Part shown: one piece after another, positions 9,391-20,110 of the stretch | How the letters are laid out: every line of letters begins with the position of its first letter | Numbering within the stretch: the stretch's first letter is position 1 | From: Rubrivivax sp. | GTDB lineage: Bacteria; Pseudomonadota; Gammaproteobacteria; Burkholderiales; Burkholderiaceae_C | Reading direction: 5' to 3' | Length of the DNA: 33,598 nucleotides | Assembly: GCA_030693565.1 (NCBI GenBank) | Contig: JAUYAJ010000698.1 | Location: forward strand, 1 to 33,598 | Position numbers and translations under genes: made by a program | Notes under the pieces: generated by a model | Seen by the model: only the letters and a program-made list of their open reading frames with translations | Databases searched by the model: none | Told to the model about the DNA's origin: nothing

Positions 9391-12152
9391 ACGCCCTTGA
9401 GCAATTCGCTGACTTCGGCGTGGTCGGTGAAGCGCTTGCCCAGCTTGGACAGCTTCTCAAGCTCGGAGCGCGCTTGCAGCTTGTCGCCGGCCTGCAGGTA
9501 CAGCCGCGCCAGGTTCAGCCGCATGCCAGCGTCGTCAGGCATGCGCTCGACGGTTTTCTTCTGCAGCTCCAGCGCCTTGGCAACCTGCTTGTCGGCCGCC
9601 AGCGACATCGCCAGCGTGTCCAGCAAGGCCGGCTGATCGGGCAGCAGCTGATTGGCCTTTTCCGCAAGGGCCAGCGAACCCGGCTTGGACTGTTTCACCA
9701 GCAGCCAGGCAATGTTGTTCAGCGCCAATGCGTTGTTGGGTTGCAGGCGGGCCACTTCGCGGTAGCGCAGTTCCGCCCCTGCCCAGTCCTTGCGGCCGAG
9801 CGCGGCGTCGCCGAGGTAGAAGCGGAACGCGATGTCATTGGCGTGCTCCTTTTCCCAGCTGGTGGCGAACCGGTCGGCTTCGTCGGCCTTGCCGGCGGTG
9901 TTCATCGCATGGTGGAGCTTGATCGCGGCCTCGGTCGACTTGGACTTCTGCAAGCCGGTGCGGAAGGCCGCCAGCGCTGCGTCCCAGTTCCTGCGCTGCA
10001 GCTCGACCTCGCCTTCGAGGTGGAAGCCGATGTCTTCGGCCGGACGCTCCTTCTGCACCGCGCGCGCGACCGCCAGCGCTTCCGGAAAGCGGCGATCGCT
10101 GTTCATCAGGCCGACCAGGCCGCGCTGCGCGACCAGCAGCTTGGGCGAGATCTCCAGCGCACGCTTGAGGCTGCGTTCGGCGGCGGCGAAGTCCTTCAGC
10201 CCGACATGGGCGTCAGCCTGGCCAAGCTGCGCGGCCGGCGAGTTCGGTTGCATCGTCGACAGCTTGTTGAAGGTCGACAGCGCTTGCTGGAAGTCGCTCG
10301 CGGCCAGCTGGCTGCGCCCCAGCGCATGCACCAGCTCGCGGCTGCTGGGAATGGCCGTCGTCGCGGCTTGTGCTGCCGCCAGAGCGGACTTGGTGTCGCG
10401 CGTGGCCAGATGGTGTTCGATCAGCTGCAGCCGCGGCCCGGCCTCGGTGGGAGCGGTCTTTACCGCCTGGGTGATCAGCGAGGTGATCTCCTGCGGGCTG
10501 CCGCCCGTGCGCGTCAGCAAGCTGGCCAGTGCCTGCATGGCACGGTGGTTTTTCGGCTCTGCCTTGAGCAAGTCGTCGAAGCGCTTGCGCGCGGCGTCGG
10601 GCTTCTTCTCGGTCAGGTCGAGCGCAGCCAGGCTGGCGACGGCGGGGAAATAGACCGGGTCGAGCTGCAACGCCTGCTCGAAGCTGCGGCGGGCGCCGGC
10701 GGCATCCTGGCGCATCATCAGCACGCGGCCGCGCAGGTTCGCCGCCAAAGGCTTGTCGGCCTGTTTGCGCTCGAGGGTGTCGATGGCCTTCAAAGCCTTG
10801 TCGAGCTCGTTGCGACGCAGATAGGTGGTCACCAGGGCCAGGTTGGCAGTGACGCCATCGTCGGCCGCAGACACCGCCTCGAGCTCGGCCAAGCCAGCAG
10901 CCGAGTTGCCCTTGCCGATCTGGCTCAAGGCCAGCGCGGTGCGGATGCGCGGATCGTCGGGCTTGGCTTTCGAAGCCCGCGTGAACAAGGCTTCGGCGCG
11001 CTTGACGTCGCCGGTGTGCAGGTAGGCTTCAGCGGCCAGCGTGACCATTTCGGCGCTGGCGCTGTCGCCCTCGATCACTGGCCGCAGCGTTTCCAGCGCC
11101 TTGTCGGCCTGACCGGTGCGCAGGTAGGTGCGGGCCAGCAACTGGCGCGCCATCGGCAGGCCGGGGGCCAGCTTGACGGCCTGGGCGAGCAAGGTCTCGG
11201 CCTGGGGTAGCGAACGCAGGTTGAACTCGGCGGCGCCCGCCAGTTGCAGCAGCAAGGGGTTGTTGGGGGCCAGTTGCAGCAAGGGCGCCGTCAGTTCACG
11301 GGTGGCCTGGTAGTCCTTGCGCAGAAAGGCCATCTGGGCGTCCAGCATGCGCGCCTGGGGGTGGTTGGGATGGGTCTTCTTCAGCTGCGCCACATGGGCT
11401 TGGGCCGCATCGAGTTCGCGCGCGGCGATCAGCAAGGTGACGATGCCTTGATGCGCCGCCATGGCGTCGCCTCGGCCTTCGACGGCTTTGCGATAGGCGG
11501 CCAGAGCCGCGGCCTGGTCGCGGGTGCCGAAGTGCAGGATCTCGCCCTTGAGCAACCAGGCGTCGGTGTTGCCGGGCTCGCGAGTGATGATGTCGTCGAG
11601 CAAGGCCAATGCGGCGGGGAAGTCGCCGGTGCCGGCGCTCATGCGCGCCTTCATGATCTTCGCCGGCGCATGGTCGGGCGCTGCCGCCAGCGCGTCGGCG
11701 ATCGCCTGGGCCGTCAGCTCGCGCTTGTCCTGGCGCGCGTAGGCCGCGGCCAGGGTCGTCTTCAGGTCGGCTTGCGCCGCCGCGTCGCTCAAGGTGACCT
11801 GGGCGTAGTTCTCGGCGACCTTGCGGTCTTCACCGGCCAGCAGCATGGCCTTGGCCAGCGCTGGCGTGACCAGGGTGTCCTGGTACTTCAGCTCGGCGGC
11901 CTTGCGAAGCTCCACGGCCGCGGCGACGGCGTCGCCGCTGTCGAGCAAGGCCTTTCCCAGCAGGTAGCGGGCCTCGGCGGACTGCGAGTTGCCTTGCAGC
12001 GCCGTCTTCAGCTGGATGATGGCCGCCGCAGGGTCCTTCTTCTCCAGATAAGTCTTGGCCGAGGCGATGAGGTCACCTTCGGACGGGCCGCTGCAGGCCT
12101 GGAGGCTGAACGCCAGCGCGATGACCAGCGCAGTGAGGCGAAGTGTGTGCAT
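9387..12152 (-). CDS. prsT: XrtA/PEP-CTERM system TPR-repeat lipoprotein (PrsT-like), copy 1
   Basis: MHTLRLTALVIALAFSLQAC lipobox; SGPSEGDLIASAKTYLEKKDPAAAIIQLKTALQ followed by many TPR units; downstream of prsK/prsR. Confidence 0.85.
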   Translation of the reverse strand: MHTLRLTALVIALAFSLQACSGPSEGDLIASAKTYLEKKDPAAAIIQLKTALQGNSQSAEARYLLGKALLDSGDAVAAAVELRKAAELKYQDTLVTPALAKAMLLAGEDRKVAENYAQVTLSDAAAQADLKTTLAAAYARQDKRELTAQAIADALAAAPDHAPAKIMKARMSAGTGDFPAALALLDDIITREPGNTDAWLLKGEILHFGTRDQAAALAAYRKAVEGRGDAMAAHQGIVTLLIAARELDAAQAHVAQLKKTHPNHPQARMLDAQMAFLRKDYQATRELTAPLLQLAPNNPLLLQLAGAAEFNLRSLPQAETLLAQAVKLAPGLPMARQLLARTYLRTGQADKALETLRPVIEGDSASAEMVTLAAEAYLHTGDVKRAEALFTRASKAKPDDPRIRTALALSQIGKGNSAAGLAELEAVSAADDGVTANLALVTTYLRRNELDKALKAIDTLERKQADKPLAANLRGRVLMMRQDAAGARRSFEQALQLDPVYFPAVASLAALDLTEKKPDAARKRFDDLLKAEPKNHRAMQALASLLTRTGGSPQEITSLITQAVKTAPTEAGPRLQLIEHHLATRDTKSALAAAQAATTAIPSSRELVHALGRSQLAASDFQQALSTFNKLSTMQPNSPAAQLGQADAHVGLKDFAAAERSLKRALEISPKLLVAQRGLVGLMNSDRRFPEALAVARAVQKERPAEDIGFHLEGEVELQRRNWDAALAAFRTGLQKSKSTEAAIKLHHAMNTAGKADEADRFATSWEKEHANDIAFRFYLGDAALGRKDWAGAELRYREVARLQPNNALALNNIAWLLVKQSKPGSLALAEKANQLLPDQPALLDTLAMSLAADKQVAKALELQKKTVERMPDDAGMRLNLARLYLQAGDKLQARSELEKLSKLGKRFTDHAEVSELLKGV

Positions 12153-12205
12153 GGAGTGCCCGGAGTTTCGTTTGGATTGAGGGGTCATCGAACAGCAGTG
12201 TCGGC

Positions 12206-14986
12206 TCACAGTGTCGCCAGCAGGCGCGCAACTTCGGCTTGCCCGCCGTACTGCGTGCCGAGATCGGCCAAGGCCTGCAGTTCCTTGCGGGCCTGGGCCT
12301 TGTCGCCTGACTGCAGGTAGATCTTGGCCAGCGACAGACGCAGGATGTGTTGATCGGGTTGGCCGGCCAGCGCTCGACGCTGAATCTCGATCGCGCGGAC
12401 GAACTGGCCTTCGGCGGCCAGAGCGAGCGCCAAGGTGTCCATCAGTGCCGGCCGTTCCGGGGCAATCTGGTTGGCCTTTTCTGCAAACGGCAGCGCACCT
12501 GACTTGTTCTGCTTCAGCAGCATGTAGGCAAGGTTATTGAGCGCCAGCGAGTTGTCGGGCTGCAGGTCGACCACAGCGCGGAAGCTGCGCTCGGCTGCCG
12601 CATGTTCTTCTCGCAGCAACGCGACATCGCCCAGATGGATGAGAAACACAACATCCTTGGGAAACTCCTTGACCCATTGCTGAGCCATCTGTTCGGCGGC
12701 GGCATGTTGTGCGCTGGCCACCAGCGTCCCATGCACTTTGGCCGCCAGTTGGGCGACGCGTTCACGCTGCAGGCCGGTGCGATAGGCTGCCAAGGCCGAG
12801 GTCCACTGCTCCTTGCGAGCGTGTACATCGCCTTCGTAAAGCCAGCCGACCGCTTGTTTGGGACGCTGTTTCTGGATCTCACGTGTGACCCGTAGCGCTG
12901 CGTCATGGCGACCACTGTCCAACTGAACTGCAATCAGTGCACGCTGTCCGTCCAAATGAGTCGGCTCGAGCTCAAGCAGTCGATTCAAGGTCTGTTCGGC
13001 CTCGCGATGGTTCTTCATCGCAAGTTGTACGTCGGCCAGCCGCAGGTAGGCGTTGGGTGATCGCGGCTCAAGAGCAACCAACTTGCGAAAGCTGATCAGA
13101 GCCTGCTCGCTGTCGCCGGACTTGAATTGCGCTCGCCCTAGCAAGGCCAGAAGTTGCGGATTGTTCGGGATGGTCGCGACGGCGTCCTGAGCGGCGCTGA
13201 GGGCGGTCTTGGCATCGTTGCGATCAAGAAGCCCCCGGATCAAGAGAATTCGCGGCGCGGGCTCCGTCGGACTCAGCCGGGCGGCTTCAGCGATGATCTT
13301 GCGCACATCCTCGGGCGTGCCGCCGGTGCGTTCGCGCAGTTCGCCTAAGGCGAGCATCGCTATCGTGTGCTTGGGGTCGACCTTGAGAATGGCCTCGAAG
13401 CGCTGTTTGGCTTGATTGGGCTTGGCGTCGATCAGGTCCTGCTCTGCCAGCGCCGTGGCAGCGGGAAAGTAAGTCGACTCGATCGCCAGAGCGCGCTCGT
13501 AGCTCTTTGCGGCGGCGCTCGTGTTCTGCTGCCGGGTGTAGATGCGGCCCCGCAGATAGCTTGCAAACGGTCGATTGGGCTGCTTGGACTCGAGCAGTTC
13601 GATGGCCTGGAGCGCCTTGTCAAGACTATTGCTCCGCATGCGGGCGCTGATCAAGGCCATGTCGGCGTAAGTGCCAGGGTCGCTGGCGGCGACGGCCTCG
13701 AGTTCAGCGAAGGCGGCACTGGCGTCGCCACCGGCCAGCCGCCGAAGCGCCACCGCGGTGCGGATTTGCGGGTCGTTCGGGTTGATCTTGGCGGCGCGGG
13801 CGAACAGTTGCTCGGCCTGCCGGGTGTCGCCCTTGAGCAGGTAGGCCTCGGCGGCAAGCGCCAGGCTGTCCGCGGTCGGCGAGCTGACTCCCAGCAGCGG
13901 CGCCAGCGCAGCGAGTGCCTTTTCGACCTGGCCTGAATGGAGGTAGGTCTGGGCCAGCAACCGCCGGGCCAGCGCCAGATCGGGCGCCAGTTGCACAGCC
14001 TTGGCCAGATGCTGCTCGGCTTGCAGCAGCTTGTTGTCCTGCAGCTCGATCGCCCCAGCCAGTTGCAGGATGCGGAAATTGTCAGGCACGAGCTTCAACA
14101 GCAGTTGGGCGATCTCGCGCGCCTTGGCCGACTCGCCCCGCATGTAGTAGAGCTGTGACTCGAAGAACTTGGTTTGCGGGTGATTGGGCAACACCTTGCG
14201 CAGCTCTTCGATTTGCGCTTCGGTGCGCTGGCTGTCGCGCTGCTCCATCAGCACCGCCAGCATGTTCATGTGGGCGGGCAGATAGCGCGGATCGGCGTCC
14301 AGCGCTTTGCGGAAATCGGCCAGTGCCGGCGCACGGGCACTGGCCGTGAACAGTGCCAGGCTGCCTTTGATCGTCCATGCTTCGGCGTTCTTTGGCTCCT
14401 TGGCCAAAACTTGCTCGCACAGCGCCAGCGCGCCGCTGAAGTTGCGCGCGGCGCCAAGCAGGCGGGCTTTGAGCAGCAGCGCTGGCGCGAAGTCCGGCGA
14501 CGCCGCCAACGCGTCCTCGACGACAACTTCCGCACGATCGTTGGCGCCGAGTTGCAGGTGAGCGGCGGCGACGCTGGTCTTCAGGTCGGCGATCGAGACC
14601 GGATCCTGAAGGCGTGTGCGCGAAAATTGCGCCACCACTTGCTTGGCGTCGCGCTGAAGCAGCAGCGCGCGCGCCAGCGCTGGCAGCACATCGTTGTCGT
14701 CGTGCTTCAGGTCCAGGGCTTTCTGAAGTTCCAGCGCCGCCGCTGCGGCGTCGCCGGATTCCAGCAAGGTCTTGCCCAACAGGAAACGTGCTTCGCCCGA
14801 TTGCGGGTTGCGTTGCAGCGCCGCCTTGAGCTGGATGATGCCGGCCTTGGTGTCCTTCTGCTCCAGATAGGACTTGGCCGAGGCGATGAGGCTGCGATCG
14901 GACTCGCCGGCGCAGCCGCCCATTGCCGTCACGACGAAGGCCATGCTGAGGGCGAGGGCGATGCGTGCGGTGCCTGTGGAATTCAT
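12206..14986 (-). CDS. prsT: XrtA/PEP-CTERM system TPR-repeat lipoprotein (PrsT-like), copy 2
   Basis: MNSTGTARIALALSMAFVVTAMGGC lipobox; AGESDRSLIASAKSYLEQKDTKAGIIQLKAALQRNPQSGEARFLLGKTLLESGD. The ORF extension to 15295 is out-of-frame overlap with prsR and is discarded. Confidence 0.85.
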   Translation of the reverse strand: MNSTGTARIALALSMAFVVTAMGGCAGESDRSLIASAKSYLEQKDTKAGIIQLKAALQRNPQSGEARFLLGKTLLESGDAAAAALELQKALDLKHDDNDVLPALARALLLQRDAKQVVAQFSRTRLQDPVSIADLKTSVAAAHLQLGANDRAEVVVEDALAASPDFAPALLLKARLLGAARNFSGALALCEQVLAKEPKNAEAWTIKGSLALFTASARAPALADFRKALDADPRYLPAHMNMLAVLMEQRDSQRTEAQIEELRKVLPNHPQTKFFESQLYYMRGESAKAREIAQLLLKLVPDNFRILQLAGAIELQDNKLLQAEQHLAKAVQLAPDLALARRLLAQTYLHSGQVEKALAALAPLLGVSSPTADSLALAAEAYLLKGDTRQAEQLFARAAKINPNDPQIRTAVALRRLAGGDASAAFAELEAVAASDPGTYADMALISARMRSNSLDKALQAIELLESKQPNRPFASYLRGRIYTRQQNTSAAAKSYERALAIESTYFPAATALAEQDLIDAKPNQAKQRFEAILKVDPKHTIAMLALGELRERTGGTPEDVRKIIAEAARLSPTEPAPRILLIRGLLDRNDAKTALSAAQDAVATIPNNPQLLALLGRAQFKSGDSEQALISFRKLVALEPRSPNAYLRLADVQLAMKNHREAEQTLNRLLELEPTHLDGQRALIAVQLDSGRHDAALRVTREIQKQRPKQAVGWLYEGDVHARKEQWTSALAAYRTGLQRERVAQLAAKVHGTLVASAQHAAAEQMAQQWVKEFPKDVVFLIHLGDVALLREEHAAAERSFRAVVDLQPDNSLALNNLAYMLLKQNKSGALPFAEKANQIAPERPALMDTLALALAAEGQFVRAIEIQRRALAGQPDQHILRLSLAKIYLQSGDKAQARKELQALADLGTQYGGQAEVARLLATL

Positions 14987-15006
14987 GTGGGATCTCCTGG
15001 CCGCGG

Positions 15007-16374
15007 CTATTTGATCGCCAGCCGATGCATCAAGTCGTAAAGCGTGGGCCGGCTGACGCCGAGCATCTCCGATGCTTTGGCGATGTTGCCATTGGCGCGC
15101 GCCAGCGCCGCCAAGATGGCCTGGCGTTCGGCATTTTCGCGAACCATGCGCAGATCGAGGTCGCGCGGAGCGTCGCCGTCTGCGTCGGTGGATGGTGCCG
15201 TCAAGCCGATGTCGGCGGCGCTGATGCGTTGGCCTTCGGCCATGATCGTGGCGCGCTTGGTCGCGTTGAGCAACTCGCGCACATTGCCCGGCCATGCGTG
15301 AGCCTCGATGGCTTTGAGCGCATCGTCGCTGAAGTTCATGCCCACGCGCTTTTGATCGTTGGCGAAGCGGCGCAGGAAGGCATGGGCCAGCAGCACGGCG
15401 TCACCTTGGCGGGCACGCAGCGGCGGGATGTCGACGACGATTTCGGCCAGCCGATAGTAGAGATCCTCGCGAAACCGGGTCTCCTTGATCAGCGCCATCA
15501 AGTCCTGATGGGTGGCGCAGACGACGCGCACGTCGACTGCAATTTCCTGCCTGCCGCCCAGGCGCTCGATTTTTCGCTCCTGCAAGAAACGCAGCAGCTT
15601 GGCTTGCAGCGAGTGAGGCAGGTCGCCGATCTCGTCGAGCATCAAGGTGCCGCCGTTGGCCGTTTCGATCTTGCCGACCGTGGTCTTGCTGGCGCCGGTG
15701 AAAGCGCCCTTCTCGTAGCCGAAGAGCTCGCTCTCGAGCAGATTTTCGGGAATCGCAGCGCAGTTGATGGCGACGAAGCGACCACTGCGCTTGGACGCCT
15801 GGTGCAGTCCCTGCGCCAGCACTTCCTTGCCGGTACCGCTTTCACCCAGCAGCAGCACGGTGGCGTCGCTGCTGGCGACGCGTTCGATCATGCGCGCAAT
15901 GCGCATCATCTCGGGGTCGCGCGTCATCAGGTCTTCGAGTGCGTCGGGCTGGTGCAAGGCCTGCAGGCGCTTGTTTTCGGCCTGCAGCTCGGCCATCCGG
16001 TAGGCGCGCTCGATGGTCAGTGTGAGGATGTCCGGGTCAAAGGGCTTGGCCAGGAAGTCATAGGCGCCCAGCGCCACCGCGCGCAAGGCGTGAGCCTGGT
16101 CGTTCTGCCCGGTCAGCACGATGACCTTGACGCCGGAGTCCAGATCCAGCATCTGCTCCAGCAGCTTGAACCCCTCGGTCACCGAGTCCGGGTCCGGCGG
16201 CAGGCCCAGATCCATCGTCACCACAGCGGGTTGATGGCGGCGAAATTGTGCGATCGCGCTTTCGCGGTCGCTGGCGGTCACCGACTCGAAACCGTCGAGC
16301 GCCCATTTGATCTGCTTTTGCAGCGCCAGATCGTCTTCGACGATCAGCAACGGGGTCGAGTGGTTTGCGCTCAT
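15007..16374 (-). CDS. prsR: PrsR-type sigma-54-dependent response regulator
   Basis: Receiver domain ([35 protein letters not shown]), AAA+ with GESGTGKE and sigma-54 contact loop GAFTGA, C-terminal Fis HTH ([20 protein letters not shown]). Confidence 0.92.
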   Translation of the reverse strand: MSANHSTPLLIVEDDLALQKQIKWALDGFESVTASDRESAIAQFRRHQPAVVTMDLGLPPDPDSVTEGFKLLEQMLDLDSGVKVIVLTGQNDQAHALRAVALGAYDFLAKPFDPDILTLTIERAYRMAELQAENKRLQALHQPDALEDLMTRDPEMMRIARMIERVASSDATVLLLGESGTGKEVLAQGLHQASKRSGRFVAINCAAIPENLLESELFGYEKGAFTGASKTTVGKIETANGGTLMLDEIGDLPHSLQAKLLRFLQERKIERLGGRQEIAVDVRVVCATHQDLMALIKETRFREDLYYRLAEIVVDIPPLRARQGDAVLLAHAFLRRFANDQKRVGMNFSDDALKAIEAHAWPGNVRELLNATKRATIMAEGQRISAADIGLTAPSTDADGDAPRDLDLRMVRENAERQAILAALARANGNIAKASEMLGVSRPTLYDLMHRLAIK

Positions 16375-18482
16375 GCAGGCGTGGACAGATGGAGGTCGGA
16401 GTGGGCCGAGGCTTCGAAAAGTGGCAAGGTCAGGCTGATCACGGTGCCGCGCCCGAGCGCGCTGTCGACCGCGATGATGCCGCCAAGCTCCTGGATGTAT
16501 TGCGCGCTTTCGTACGATCCGATGCCCATGCCGGTGTGCTTGGTGCTGCTGAAGGGGCGGAACAGTTGTGTGCGCACGAAATCCTCGCTCATGCCGGCGC
16601 CGTTGTCGCCAACCTCGACCCGAACCTGGCCGCTGTACCGAGCGACGCCAACCCAGACCCGGCCCGATTCGGGCGTGGCGTCCAGTGCGTTGTCGACAAG
16701 ATGACCCAGTACCCGCTCCAGACGATCGTCGTGCCCCCGAGTGGCCAGACCGCTGTCGCAGTCGACCTCGATGTTTCGGCCTCGGGAGCTCGCCATGGCC
16801 GCCAGGCGTTGAAGAATCGGCGCCAGTTCAACACCCCGCGCACCGCCCGGCGGTGTCGCGCCTTCACGCAGTTGCAGCATCAAGCGCCGCATCTTCTCCA
16901 GTGAGCTCTGCACCGTCAACAGCATGTCTTGCTGGAATTCGGGGTTGCCGTGATGGCGTTCCGCATTCTTCAACATCAAGGCCAGCTGGGTGACGATGTT
17001 CTTCAGATCGTGGACGACAAAAGCCGACATGCGGTTGAAAGCGTCGAATTTGCGCGCTTCGAGCAAGGCTTCTGTGGCCTGCATCTGCGCCAGGAAACCG
17101 GCCGCCTGGCGGCCGGCTGTCTTGAGCAGGTCGCGCACTTCCCAATCGAGGTCCATCGACGTGCGAGGCCTGGCCAGGGTCACGAAACCCAGCAAGTCAT
17201 CGCCAGCCAGCAGCGGGATGACGAGCCAGATGTTCTCGCTGCCCAGCATCCAGGCCGGCATCGCCAGTTTTTCGTAGCGGCGCGGCGAATTGCGGTACTC
17301 GTCGATGTTGATCACCCAGCCGGTCTCGAGCAGAAAGCTCGCCAGTTCCGACCCCGGGTTCTCCTGCGCGGCGATGGCGGGCGCGTTCCAGTTCGCCACT
17401 TGCCGGTAGCTGGCCTGGGCGCCGGCGCGGGTCCAGAGGCTGCCGCCGGGCGACTCGACCATGTCGGCCAGACCCCGGATCACCAGACCACCGACCTCCT
17501 GCGCCGAGCCACGGGTCGACAGCATGTTCGTGAAGCGCAACCACTCCTCGCGGTAGTCGTATCGATAGCTGAAGAAGTGCTTGCCGACGAAGACGCGAAT
17601 CCAGGCGCGCAATGAGCCCGACAGTGCCAAGGCGATCAGAAAAGCCAGTCCGGCCGCCGCCAGGCCGAGTTGCAGCGCGTTGCCCCATTCGCCGCCGAAG
17701 AAGCGCACGTAGTAGCCGACCGCCGACATGAACAGCAAGTAGCCGCCGCCGAGCAGCAAGGTGGCCGAGTGGAATGCCGCCGAGCGCGAGACCTCGAGCC
17801 GGCGGATCCAATCTGCGTGGCGGCGCGTGGCCACCAGCAACAGCGGAATTGCCAGCGTGTGCACGCCGCCGCGAATGGCCTGGGCGTCGGGATCAAAACG
17901 GCCGAACAGCAAGGCTTCGGAGCTCGTGTAGAGGTCGAAGGCGAAGACAAGACCCAGGCCCAGACAGACGGGTTTGGCGTTCCAGCGTGAATCTTCGGCC
18001 AGATTGCGGAACAGCTGCTCCACGAGAACGAGGCCGAACAGCGGCAGGCTCATGGCCACGGCGAGCTGGAGGCGCGAGGTTTCAGCTGCCGACGAGTCCG
18101 CGATGAAGCGATGCACCATCGTCGCGGCCGCTGCGGCCAGCACCAAGACCGCTGCCGGCAGCAACAAGCGCGGCGCCCTGGCGCTTGCGTCGCTCAGCGC
18201 CGGCCGCAGCAGCGTCAGCACAAAGGCAAACCACAGCGCGTAGCGCGCCAGATCTGCCAGCGCGGCGACATGGGCGGCTGTCTGCGTCTGCGAGAAGGGG
18301 TCCGCCAGCGCAGCCAGTGCCCAGGCGGCGCTGGCGAGAATGGCGGCAATGAACAGCCGCGGGCCGGGCCCAGGCTCGGGTTTGCGACGCCCCAGACGGA
18401 CGAGATGGATGGCAAACGCCAGGTGCAGCAGCGCTGCAAGCGCATGGCCGTAGATCGTCAGCTCTTCAGTCGCGCCACCCAT
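16371..18482 (-). CDS. prsK: PrsK-type membrane histidine kinase
   Basis: N-terminal multi-TM region, GAF-like middle, AFVVHDLKNIVTQLALM H-box, HLVDNALDATPESG N-box, GDNGAGM; overlaps the prsR start. Confidence 0.9.
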   Translation of the reverse strand: MGGATEELTIYGHALAALLHLAFAIHLVRLGRRKPEPGPGPRLFIAAILASAAWALAALADPFSQTQTAAHVAALADLARYALWFAFVLTLLRPALSDASARAPRLLLPAAVLVLAAAAATMVHRFIADSSAAETSRLQLAVAMSLPLFGLVLVEQLFRNLAEDSRWNAKPVCLGLGLVFAFDLYTSSEALLFGRFDPDAQAIRGGVHTLAIPLLLVATRRHADWIRRLEVSRSAAFHSATLLLGGGYLLFMSAVGYYVRFFGGEWGNALQLGLAAAGLAFLIALALSGSLRAWIRVFVGKHFFSYRYDYREEWLRFTNMLSTRGSAQEVGGLVIRGLADMVESPGGSLWTRAGAQASYRQVANWNAPAIAAQENPGSELASFLLETGWVINIDEYRNSPRRYEKLAMPAWMLGSENIWLVIPLLAGDDLLGFVTLARPRTSMDLDWEVRDLLKTAGRQAAGFLAQMQATEALLEARKFDAFNRMSAFVVHDLKNIVTQLALMLKNAERHHGNPEFQQDMLLTVQSSLEKMRRLMLQLREGATPPGGARGVELAPILQRLAAMASSRGRNIEVDCDSGLATRGHDDRLERVLGHLVDNALDATPESGRVWVGVARYSGQVRVEVGDNGAGMSEDFVRTQLFRPFSSTKHTGMGIGSYESAQYIQELGGIIAVDSALGRGTVISLTLPLFEASAHSDLHLSTPA

Positions 18483-18547
18483 GTGCGAAGCTTACGCTGT
18501 GCCTCGCTGGCCCGGGCGGCGCGCGGGCACCCCCCGTTGCAGAGCGG

Positions 18548-19930
18548 TCAGCGCGCCCCCTTGCCGGTCAGCACGACGCCCACAGTCTCGAGCAAGATGA
18601 TGGCGTCGAGGAACAGCGAGTGGTTCTTCACGTAGTAAAGGTCGTACTGGAGCTTTTGCTGCGCGTCCTCGACAGTCGCGCCATATTGGTAGCGCACCTG
18701 GGCCCAGCCGGTGACGCCGGGCTTGACGCTGTGGCGGACGGCGAAGTAAGGAATCTGCTGGGTCAGCTGATCGACGAAGAAGGGCCGCTCGGGACGCGGG
18801 CCCACCAAGCTCATGTCGCCGCGCAGCACGTTGAAGAGTTGCGGCAGTTCGTCGATTCGCAGCCGGCGGATGATGGCGCCAACACGGGTGACGCGGTCAT
18901 CCTGCAAGCTGGCCCAGCGCGGCTTGCCGTCTTGCTCGGCGTCGGTGCGCATGCTGCGGAACTTGGCGACCATGAAGGTGCTGCCGTTGATGCCGACACG
19001 TTCCTGGCGATAGACCAGCGGGCCGCGACTGTCCAGTTTGATCAACAAGGCAGCGATGATCATCACCGGCGCCGACAACACGATCAGCAGCAGCGCAAAG
19101 ACGACGTCGAACAAGCGCTTGACCGCCGAACGCAAGGCGCCTTGATTGAAACCGTCACCGAAAACCAGCCAGCCGGCATTGACGAACTCCACCCGGATGA
19201 GCCCGAGGCGTTTCTCGAAGTGGGTAGCCAGGTCGTAGACCTTGATGCCGAACAGCTTGCAGTCGAGCAACTGGCGCAGCGGCATGCTGCCGGCGCGGCG
19301 TTCCGTCAAGGCGACGATGATCTCGTCGACGCCGTGCTCGTGGGCAATTTGAGTCAATGGACGGTCGCCATTGAGAATCATCTTGAGCGGAACGGCAGGC
19401 TCGCTTTCGTTCGGACCCGGGACATAGCCGACGATCTGGGCCAGCGGATCCGAGTCCTCCAAGGTGTCGCCGACGATCTTCGCGGCCTTGCCGGTGCCAA
19501 AGATCAGCACTCGGGTGCGCTCGCCAGTGACCGCGCCCGAGTGGGTGACATAGATTCGCCGCATCAGCACCGCGGCGACCCCGACCATGGCGGAGATCTG
19601 CACCGTCAGACGAGTTTGCGGTTCGGCCGGCAGCAGCCCAAAGATGACATAAGTCAACGGCAAGGCCAGCATCAAAGCCAGCGTCGCTCTGGCGCAGGTC
19701 TGAACCAGCGTGACATTGCCTGATTTCTGGTAGACGCCCGACGCCGTGCCGATGACGAAGACGCCGGCCGTCAGCGACAGCACCTGGGTGCTGGCGATTG
19801 GCAGCCAGTTGTTCAGGTACTCGAACTGCGTTGACAGCGCGGCCAGCAAGGCCACGACCAGGAAGCCCAGATCAGCCAGGGCCTGCCGGAGCGTGTCGCG
19901 ATGGAGGTAGTGGTTGAAGATCCGAATCAT
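18548..19930 (-). CDS. XrtA system-associated sugar transferase (polyprenyl-phosphate hexose-1-phosphate transferase, TIGR03013-like)
   Basis: C-terminal bacterial sugar transferase signature (KRLFDVVFALLLIVLSAPVMIIAALLIKLDSRGPLVYRQERVG, RRLRIDELPQLFNVLRGDMSLVGPRPERPFFV, VKPGVTGWAQVRYQYG). Confidence 0.9.
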   Translation of the reverse strand: MIRIFNHYLHRDTLRQALADLGFLVVALLAALSTQFEYLNNWLPIASTQVLSLTAGVFVIGTASGVYQKSGNVTLVQTCARATLALMLALPLTYVIFGLLPAEPQTRLTVQISAMVGVAAVLMRRIYVTHSGAVTGERTRVLIFGTGKAAKIVGDTLEDSDPLAQIVGYVPGPNESEPAVPLKMILNGDRPLTQIAHEHGVDEIIVALTERRAGSMPLRQLLDCKLFGIKVYDLATHFEKRLGLIRVEFVNAGWLVFGDGFNQGALRSAVKRLFDVVFALLLIVLSAPVMIIAALLIKLDSRGPLVYRQERVGINGSTFMVAKFRSMRTDAEQDGKPRWASLQDDRVTRVGAIIRRLRIDELPQLFNVLRGDMSLVGPRPERPFFVDQLTQQIPYFAVRHSVKPGVTGWAQVRYQYGATVEDAQQKLQYDLYYVKNHSLFLDAIILLETVGVVLTGKGAR

Positions 19931-19983
19931 CTGGTTTCCAGGAGGGGCGGCACGCCGGGGTGCGTCAGTGCAGGTCGACTTGT

Positions 19984-20008
19984 GCTCACACTTGCTACAT
20001 ATGTGAGC
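19984..20008. repeat. Inverted repeat GCTCACA-N11-TGTGAGC upstream of the minus-strand prs operon
   Basis: Perfect 7-bp arms at 19984-19990 and 20002-20008. Confidence 0.5.
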
Positions 20009-20110
20009 TTGAGCGGCTCGCCGAGTGCTTGGTGACAGACGCGCTTGGCCCGGTTGTGGTCGGGCAGCCTGACACTGTTCGGCTCACTGTAAGCAGTTGC
20101 ATCACGGCCG

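Noticed and set aside
9351-11210. 619-aa plus-strand ORF
   Set aside because: Antisense shadow of prsT copy 1 with no recognisable domain.
14987-15295. N-terminal extension of the prsT copy 2 ORF
   Set aside because: Arg/His-rich out-of-frame overlap with prsR; the lipoprotein signal starts at 14986.
14965-16704. 579-aa plus-strand ORF
   Set aside because: Antisense to prsR/prsK, which have clear domain motifs.
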